Assembly: GCA_022712235.1 (NCBI GenBank)
Contig: JALAGW010000289.1
Coordinates: 1-5,672, forward strand
Reading direction: 5' to 3'
DNA: 5,672 nucleotides
Origin: Brevundimonas sp.
GTDB taxonomy: Bacteria > Pseudomonadota > Alphaproteobacteria > Caulobacterales > Caulobacteraceae
The position numbers and the translations under genes were made by a program. This document shows positions 1-4,748 of the stretch, piece by piece. Under the pieces are notes generated by a model that worked only from the letters and a program-made list of their open reading frames with translations, was not told the DNA's origin and searched no databases. Position 1 is the first letter of the stretch; every line of letters begins with the position of its first letter.

Positions 1-1517
1 GCATAGCCCGCGCCCGCATAGGTTTCGGGGTTCCAACGGTAGGACCAGCTATTGCCGAACGAGCCCTGCGGCCCGCCGTGGATCAGGAAGGCGACCGGAT
101 ACTTCTGACCTTCGACATAGTTGGCGGGCTTGATGACGAAGCCATGCACCGTCTCGTCGTTCCAGCCGGGGAAGCTGAACTGCTCGGCCGCGCCGAAGGC
201 CTTGTTCGCGAGTTGCGGGTTCACATTGGTCAGGCGACGCGGCATCTCGCGACCGCGCCAGGTCTTGAAGTAGAGGTCGGCGGGCGAGGTCAGGGTGTCG
301 ACCGACATGACGAAGCCCGAGGGCGTCTGGGCGAAGGCGCCGACATGGCCTTCACCCGTCAGCGGCATGACCGAGCCATTGCGCGTGTCGATGGCGAACA
401 GGCGGGTCTGACCGACGTCGCCGGCCGTGGTGTAGAGGGTCTTGCCGTCTGCCGACCACTGCAGGCCGTCGGCCGAACGGTCCCAGTTGGCCGCGATCTG
501 GCGCGTCTGGCCGGTGGCCATGTCGCGCAGGAAGATGGAATACTTGTCGGCCTCGAAGCCCGGACGGGCCATGGCGCGATAGGCCAGGGTCTGGCCGTCG
601 GGCGAGAAGACCGGGCCGGTGTCCCAGGCGGGGTTGGCCTCGGTCAGGTTGGTGAACTGGCCGGGCGCCGAAACCGCCACGCTATAGAGATCGAAATTGG
701 TGCTCCACGGCTCGCTGTTCCCCGCCTTGCGCGCCGAGAAGACCAGCGAATGGCCGTCGGGGGCGAAGACGAACTCGCTCTCGTCGCCGAACGGCTTGGA
801 GGGGGTGTCGCCGTCAAAGCCCTTGGTGACCCAGACCGGATCGCCGCCGGCCTTGCCGGCCGCGCCGATGGTCTGGACGAAGAGGTGGTTTTGGGTGTGG
901 TCGCTCCAGGTGTCCCAGTGACGCACGAACATCCGGTCATAGACCTGACCCGTGGATTTCACTTCGGCGGCGGCCTTGGCGCGCTCGACCGAGGCGTTCA
1001 GGTCCGGCGCTTCCGGATAGACGGCCAGGGACACGGCCACGGCGTCGCCCGCAGCGTTGATGCGATAGGCGTTGACGTCGGTCGGCAGGCTGGTGACCTG
1101 GGTCGCCGTCGCGCCCTTGTCGCCCGAGACCCAGACCTGGCTCGAGCCCGAACGGCCCGACAGGAAGTAGAGCTTGCCGTCGGCGCCCCAGCGCGCGGTG
1201 TTGGCGCCGCCTTCGGAGATGGCCAGTTTCTGCGCCTCGCCCTCGCCCTTCAGGCTCAGGATGTAAAGGGCGCTGGAGCGGCGGTTGGCCGCCACGTCCG
1301 TCTGGGTCAACGCATAGACCACCCACTCGCCGTCCGGCGACACCTGCGGATCGCCCAACCGGTTGGCCGAGATCATATCCTGATAGGAAAAGGTGGTCGA
1401 CGCCGTCGGAGCGGAGACCGCAGCCGCCACCGGGGCCTCGGCCAGAGCCGGCAGGGCCGAGGCCGGCAGCAGGGCGACGGCGCTGAGGCCGCCCAGAAGA
1501 TGGGGCAGATGACGCAT
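1..1517 (-). CDS. S9-family serine peptidase, dipeptidyl-peptidase-5-like, exported (N-terminal 505 codons; runs off left edge)
   Basis: Probable prolyl-oligopeptidase-family peptidase that removes dipeptides from peptides in the periplasm. Reading the minus strand from ATG 1517-1515 gives an open frame to the window edge. Residues 1-26 look like a Sec signal peptide: basic start MRH, a hydrophobic stretch around 7-22, and an ALA site at 24-26. A beta-propeller domain follows, with repeated blade motifs of the xPDG/SADG type at about 60-63, 252-255, 305-308 and 355-358, and FVRHWDTW at 197-204, which resembles DPP5 (S9C) enzymes. The alpha/beta-hydrolase domain begins near 445. HGGPQG at 480-485 is the oxyanion-hole motif, followed by SYRWNP at 491-496, as in DPP5. 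The nucleophile (usually GxSxGG), Asp and His should lie in the missing C-terminal part; the family is usually about 650-700 residues. A GAGAGG Shine-Dalgarno (complement of 1528-1533) lies 10 nt before the ATG. Family call is firm; DPP5 subtype is less certain. Confidence 0.93.
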   Translation of the reverse strand, partial: MRHLPHLLGGLSAVALLPASALPALAEAPVAAAVSAPTASTTFSYQDMISANRLGDPQVSPDGEWVVYALTQTDVAANRRSSALYILSLKGEGEAQKLAISEGGANTARWGADGKLYFLSGRSGSSQVWVSGDKGATATQVTSLPTDVNAYRINAAGDAVAVSLAVYPEAPDLNASVERAKAAAEVKSTGQVYDRMFVRHWDTWSDHTQNHLFVQTIGAAGKAGGDPVWVTKGFDGDTPSKPFGDESEFVFAPDGHSLVFSARKAGNSEPWSTNFDLYSVAVSAPGQFTNLTEANPAWDTGPVFSPDGQTLAYRAMARPGFEADKYSIFLRDMATGQTRQIAANWDRSADGLQWSADGKTLYTTAGDVGQTRLFAIDTRNGSVMPLTGEGHVGAFAQTPSGFVMSVDTLTSPADLYFKTWRGREMPRRLTNVNPQLANKAFGAAEQFSFPGWNDETVHGFVIKPANYVEGQKYPVAFLIHGGPQGSFGNSWSYRWNPETYAGAGY

Positions 1518-1558
1518 GGGCGATGATCCTCTCGGGCTTCGCGAAATTCTTGGCGGCA

Positions 1559-1586
1559 GGCGTAGCACCGGCGGCGGCGGCGTCAA
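1559..1586 (-). promoter_or_regulatory. Candidate Caulobacter-type sigma-73 promoter for the S9 peptidase
   Basis: On the minus strand, TTGACG (complement of 1581-1586) is followed by a 14-nt spacer and then GCTACGCC (complement of 1559-1566). The Caulobacter housekeeping consensus, from memory, is TTGACGS, 10-14 nt, GCTANAWC. The -35 half is a full match; the -10 half matches GCTA and the final C but differs at two of the remaining specified positions. Transcription would start near 1552, giving a leader of about 35 nt that contains the peptidase Shine-Dalgarno. The spacer is mostly CCG triplets. Position and spacing fit well, but there is no experimental support. Confidence 0.55.
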
Positions 1587-1609
1587 ACCCGCGATCCCGT
1601 TTTGCAACC

Positions 1610-1663
1610 ATGGTCACGACCGCTTGCCGCCATCGCCGCGACCGGCGACAAGCAGGGTCATGA
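1610..1663 (+). CDS. Possible 17-residue upstream ORF / leader peptide coupled to the acyltransferase gene
   Basis: ATG at 1610-1612 opens a 17-codon frame (MVTTACRHRRDRRQAGS) that stops at TGA 1661-1663. That stop overlaps the acyltransferase start ATG (1660-1662) in an ATGA arrangement, the same junction seen at two places later in the cluster. The peptide is short and arginine-rich, with six Arg. No good Shine-Dalgarno precedes it; the upstream bases are TTTGCAACC. I recognise no known leader peptide. It could give translational coupling for a downstream gene whose own ribosome site is weak, or it could be chance. Low confidence. Confidence 0.2.
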   Translation: MVTTACRHRRDRRQAGS

Positions 1664-2499
1664 GTCCTGCTTCCCCTCATATCGTCGATGTCCTGATCGC
1701 CGAGCGCGCGCCGCGCCTGACGCAGTCAGCCGTCTGGCCCCTGGTCCGCCCCGCCCTCTATGGCCTGCTGGACTACGCCAAGGCCCGACGCATGGCCGAC
1801 GCCATCGGTCCCATGGGCGGGCATCAGGCCTTGGACTATGTCTCCGACCTGCTGGAACTGACGGTCGAGACGCAGAACCTGAACCGTCTGCCCGCCACGG
1901 GCCGCTGCCTGGTGATCTGCAATCACCCGACCGGCATCGCCGACGGTCTGGCCGTCCACGACGCCCTTCGGACGGTGCGCGACGACCTGATCTATTTCGC
2001 CAACGCCGACGCCCTGCGGGTCTCGCCGCGCCTGGCGGAGACCGTCGTCCCGGTCGAATGGGTCACGGCCAAACGCACCCGCGAGAAGACCCGCGCCACG
2101 CTGCAATCGGCGAAAGACGCCTTCGAGGCCGAGCGCTGCGTCGTCATGTTCCCTGCCGGGCGACTGGCCCGCGTGGACGATCAAGGCCGTCTGACCGATC
2201 CCGAATGGGCCACCACGGCGGCGTCTCTGGCGCGCAAGTACGAGGCCCCGGTCATCCCGATCCACGTCGCCGGGCCGACCAGCCGCCTGTTCCACCTGTT
2301 CGACCGCTTCTCCCAGGAACTGCGCGACATCACCCTCTTCCACGAGTTGCTGAACAAGAAGGGCCGCGCGTTCGACCTCAGCGTCGGCCTGCCCATCCCT
2401 CCCGAGGCGCTGGACGCGGACGCTGCCAAGGCCACCGAGGCCCTGAAGACCTTTGTCGAGCGCGTTCTCGCGACCGACCCCGACGCGGTGTTCGCATGA
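1660..2499 (+). CDS. Lysophospholipid acyltransferase-like protein (LPLAT superfamily, hemolysin-like/COG3176 type)
   Basis: 279-residue protein likely to transfer an acyl chain to a lysolipid or glycerolipid-type acceptor at the cytoplasmic membrane; the substrate cannot be told from sequence. The acyltransferase motif I is N88-H89-P-T-G-I-A-D95-G, with five residues between His and Asp instead of the four in classic PlsC; this NHPxGxxDG form is typical of the COG3176 'putative hemolysin' branch. F164-P-A-G167-R replaces the usual FPEG, also as in that branch. W183, PVIPI (197-201), GPTSRLF (205-211) and ELLNKKG (229-235) agree. There is no signal peptide or clear transmembrane helix. ATG 1660 is preferred because the upstream in-frame extension to 1516 is low-complexity and overlaps the divergent gene's start codon. 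Its Shine-Dalgarno is poor (AGCAGG ending 3 nt before ATG). The stop overlaps tsaE by ATGA. Confidence 0.85.
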   Translation: MSPASPHIVDVLIAERAPRLTQSAVWPLVRPALYGLLDYAKARRMADAIGPMGGHQALDYVSDLLELTVETQNLNRLPATGRCLVICNHPTGIADGLAVHDALRTVRDDLIYFANADALRVSPRLAETVVPVEWVTAKRTREKTRATLQSAKDAFEAERCVVMFPAGRLARVDDQGRLTDPEWATTAASLARKYEAPVIPIHVAGPTSRLFHLFDRFSQELRDITLFHELLNKKGRAFDLSVGLPIPPEALDADAAKATEALKTFVERVLATDPDAVFA

Positions 2500-2957
2500 C
2501 CACCTTTGAACTGATCGACGCCGAGGCCACCACCCATCTCGGCCAGGCCATCGCTCCCCTGCTGGCGCCCGGCGAATCCGTCCTCCTCTACGGCCCGCTG
2601 GGCATGGGCAAGTCGACCCTGGCGCGTGGCCTGATCCGCGCCCTGACCTCGCCCGACGAGGACGTGCCCAGCCCCACCTTCACCCTGGTCCAATTCTATG
2701 AGAGCGACCCGGCCATCGCCCACTTCGACCTCTATCGCCTGACCCGCCCCGAAGAGGCCTTCGAGATCGGGCTGGACGAGGCCTTGGACGAGGGTTGCGC
2801 CCTGATCGAATGGCCCGAACGCCTGGGCGAGGATCCCGGCCATATACTCGGCCCCGACCGACTGACGATCACCATATCCGAAGATGGCGAAGGCCGCCTT
2901 GCGTCCGTTATTGGCGCAGGCTCGTGGGAAGCGAAACTGAAGGAACTCCATGTCTGA
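2496..2957 (+). CDS. tsaE: TsaE, ATPase of the tRNA threonylcarbamoyladenosine (t6A37) synthesis complex
   Basis: 153 residues, the usual length for the family. With TsaB and TsaD, TsaE drives transfer of the threonylcarbamoyl group from TC-AMP to A37 of ANN-decoding tRNAs in the cytoplasm; its ATP hydrolysis resets the TsaBD complex. Visible motifs in order: Walker A GPLGMGKST (33-41, Lys39), switch segment VPSPTFTL (57-64), HFDLYRL (76-82), EIGLDE (90-95) and LIEWPERL (103-110, with E105-W106). The start is fixed by the ATGA overlap with the acyltransferase stop; no clear Shine-Dalgarno precedes it, so translation probably depends on coupling to the upstream gene. The last 8 bp overlap the kinase gene. 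In some alphaproteobacteria TsaE is fused to the downstream kinase; here the two are separate frames. Identification is secure. Confidence 0.97.
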   Translation: MTTFELIDAEATTHLGQAIAPLLAPGESVLLYGPLGMGKSTLARGLIRALTSPDEDVPSPTFTLVQFYESDPAIAHFDLYRLTRPEEAFEIGLDEALDEGCALIEWPERLGEDPGHILGPDRLTITISEDGEGRLASVIGAGSWEAKLKELHV

Positions 2958-4038
2958 CCGCGAAGCCCTCCGTCTCGATTTTCTGCGCTCGGCCGGTCTG
3001 GCCGAGGCCGCTCGCGCGCCCCTGCCCGGCGACGCCTCGACGCGCAGCTACGAGCGGCTGACCACGCCCTCGGGCGCCAGCCTGATGCTGATGGATCAGG
3101 CCCCCGCCGCCGAGAGCCAGCCCTGCGACCCGTCCTGGACGCCGCAGCAGCGCCACGCCCACGGCTGGAACGCCGTCGCTCGCCTGTCCGCCGGCCGCAT
3201 CGAGGCCTTCGCCGCCGTCGCCGCCCACCTGAAGTCGCTCGGCCTTTCGGCGCCCGAAATCATCGCCGTGGACGCCCCCAAGGGTCTGGCCGTGATCGAG
3301 GACTTCGGCGACGCCCTGTTCGCCAAGGTGATCGCTGAAGGCGCCGAGGAAGCCCCCCTCTATCGCGCCGCCGTCGAGGCCCTGGCGGTCCTGCACGCCG
3401 CCCCGACGCCGGAGGTCCTGACGGGAGCTGCGGGCGACTGGCCCCTGCTGACCTATGACCAGACGGCGCTGCAGGGCGGGGCTGATCTCTTCGTCGAATG
3501 GCTGCCGAAACTGATCCCGTCGCTGGTCTTCAATGATGACGCCGTCGCCGAGTGGCGCGCCGTCTGGGCCCCGATCACGGCGGCGGGCGAAGCGGGCGCC
3601 GCTGTCATGGCCCCCCGCGACTATCACGCCGAGAACCTGATCCGGCTGGACGGCAAGACCGGCGCCGCCTCGGTCGGCCTGATCGACTTCCAGGACGCGG
3701 TGAAGGCCCATCCGTCGTGGGATCTGCATTCCCTACTGCAGGACGCCCGCCGCGACGTGGCACCCGAACTGGAGGCCCTGGCACTCGACCACTATTTCGC
3801 CCTGCGCCCCGAGACCGACCGCGAGGCCTTCATGGCCGCCTACGCCGGTATGGCCGCCCTGAACGAGGCGCGCATTCTGGGCATCTTCGCCCGCCTGATC
3901 GCCCGCGACGGCAAGCCGAAATACGCCGCCTTCATGCCCCGCATGTGGGGCCACCTGAACGCCAACCTGAAGGCGCCGGGGCTCGAAGCCGTCGCCAGCT
4001 GGATGAACCGCCACGTGCCCGAGGATCTCCGTCGATGA
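2950..4038 (+). CDS. amgK: AmgK-like anomeric N-acetylmuramate/N-acetylglucosamine kinase (aminoglycoside-phosphotransferase fold)
   Basis: 362 residues. In Pseudomonas, AmgK phosphorylates the anomeric OH of MurNAc or GlcNAc, producing MurNAc-1-phosphate for MurU in peptidoglycan recycling. The APH/choline-kinase fold shows: GDASTRSYERL near the N-terminus (27-37, nucleotide-loop region); LMLMDQAP (45-52), comparable to the VVMDAPP region I recall in Pseudomonas AmgK; VIEDFGD (115-121); catalytic loop PRDYHAENL (222-230, D224 and N229); metal site GLIDFQDAV (243-251, D246); and GIFARLIARDGKPKY (311-325), a strong AmgK-like signature. Between 50 and 108 it is about 27 residues longer than Pseudomonas AmgK. 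The loop has Pro222 where classic kinases have His. AAGGA (2940-2944) is a good Shine-Dalgarno 5 nt before ATG 2950. It overlaps tsaE by 8 bp and the MurU-like gene by 4 bp. The MurU neighbour supports the role; substrate is inferred. Confidence 0.87.
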   Translation: MSDREALRLDFLRSAGLAEAARAPLPGDASTRSYERLTTPSGASLMLMDQAPAAESQPCDPSWTPQQRHAHGWNAVARLSAGRIEAFAAVAAHLKSLGLSAPEIIAVDAPKGLAVIEDFGDALFAKVIAEGAEEAPLYRAAVEALAVLHAAPTPEVLTGAAGDWPLLTYDQTALQGGADLFVEWLPKLIPSLVFNDDAVAEWRAVWAPITAAGEAGAAVMAPRDYHAENLIRLDGKTGAASVGLIDFQDAVKAHPSWDLHSLLQDARRDVAPELEALALDHYFALRPETDREAFMAAYAGMAALNEARILGIFARLIARDGKPKYAAFMPRMWGHLNANLKAPGLEAVASWMNRHVPEDLRR

Positions 4039-4748
4039 GAGCCCCCAAGACCGCCATGGTCCTCGCCGCCGGGCTCGGCACGCGGATGCGCCCCCTGACC
4101 GATGACCGACCCAAGGCTCTGGTCGAGATCGGCGGTCGCGCCCTGATCGACCACGTCCTCGACCGGCTGGCCGACGCGGGCGTCACCAAGGCTGTGGTCA
4201 ATGTCCACTGGTTCGCGGACCGGCTGGAGCACCATCTGGCCGCCCGCGCCAGCCCCACCATCGTCATCTCGGATGAGCGCGCCGAACTGCTGGAGACCGG
4301 CGGCGGCCTGAAGAAGGCCCGCCCCCTGCTGGGCGACGATCCCGTCTTCGTCGCCAATATCGACAGCGTCTGGATCGACCGAGGCGACGCGCTCGCTGAT
4401 CTGATCCGCCTGTGGAACCCCGAACGCATGGACGCCGCCCTGCTGCTGGCCAAACGCGAAGGCTCCATCGGCTTCGAGGGCGGCGGCGACTTCTTCCTCG
4501 GCGACGACGGCCGCCTGGCTTTCCGGGGCGAGGCGGCCCACGCGCCTTACGCCTACATGGGCGTCCACATCACCCGCCCCGGTTACGCCGACCACGGCCC
4601 CGACGGACCCTTCTCGCTCAGCCCCCTGTGGCGCGCCTCCGCAGCCGAGGGCCGCCTCTACGGCTGCGTGCTGGACGGCGACTGGATGCACGTCGGCGAC
4701 CCCCAGGCCCGCGACGAGGCCGAAGCGCGGTTGAAAGAAGAAGGCTGA
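4035..4748 (+). CDS. murU: MurU-like N-acetylmuramate-1-phosphate uridylyltransferase (sugar nucleotidyltransferase)
   Basis: 237 residues, close to the roughly 223 of Pseudomonas MurU. The expected reaction is MurNAc-1-phosphate + UTP to UDP-MurNAc + PPi, the second step of the salvage branch that bypasses MurA/MurB. The GT-A nucleotidyltransferase signature LAAGLGTRMRPLT is at 10-22 with PKAL at 26-29 (K27); ETGGG at 87-91 is the uracil/sugar-binding region; NID at 108-110 supplies a likely metal Asp (D110) where many relatives have NGD; AYMGVH (173-178) and GDWMHVGDP (215-223) form the C-terminal active-site side. Pseudomonas MurU, as I recall it, has WVDVGT where this has WMHVGD. There is no left-handed beta-helix acetyltransferase domain, so it is not GlmU. 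ATG 4035 lies in an ATGA overlap and GAGGA (4021-4025) serves as Shine-Dalgarno. A related nucleotide specificity (for example mannose-1-phosphate) is possible but less likely next to AmgK. Confidence 0.88.
   Translation: MRAPKTAMVLAAGLGTRMRPLTDDRPKALVEIGGRALIDHVLDRLADAGVTKAVVNVHWFADRLEHHLAARASPTIVISDERAELLETGGGLKKARPLLGDDPVFVANIDSVWIDRGDALADLIRLWNPERMDAALLLAKREGSIGFEGGGDFFLGDDGRLAFRGEAAHAPYAYMGVHITRPGYADHGPDGPFSLSPLWRASAAEGRLYGCVLDGDWMHVGDPQARDEAEARLKEEG

Noticed and set aside
78..1526. Long plus-strand open frame of 482 codons opposite the peptidase
   Set aside because: It lies exactly codon-on-codon antisense to the peptidase frame, a common artefact of GC-rich genes. Its translation is rich in Gly, Arg, Ala and Val without any recognisable motif, while the minus strand shows a signal peptide, propeller motifs and HGGPQG.
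1516..1659. N-terminal extension of the acyltransferase by 48 codons to ATG 1516
   Set aside because: That ATG shares a CATG with the start codon of the divergent peptidase, the extension is low-complexity (GGRRSTGGGG), and it would run across the peptidase promoter. ATG 1660 starts a protein of normal family length.
1662..1666. GANTC (CcrM methylation) site directly after the acyltransferase start, with others at about 2574 and 5174
   Set aside because: Three sites in this length are not enough to suggest cell-cycle control, and none lies in a recognisable promoter. Noted only as consistent with a Caulobacter-like host.
1602..2495. Extension of the tsaE frame upstream through the acyltransferase gene
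   Set aside because: The extra part is Arg/Pro-rich and looks like an out-of-frame reading of the acyltransferase. TsaE is complete and of normal size from ATG 2496.
3552..4034. Extension of the MurU frame upstream inside the kinase gene
   Set aside because: The upstream residues are Arg/Gly/Pro-rich with no motif, and the nucleotidyltransferase signature starts 9 residues after ATG 4035 as expected.
2950..4038. Aminoglycoside-resistance or homoserine kinase
   Set aside because: The fold is shared, but the GIFARLIARDGKPKY segment, DFQDAV metal site and the MurU neighbour point to AmgK. There is no sign of mobile-element context for a resistance gene.
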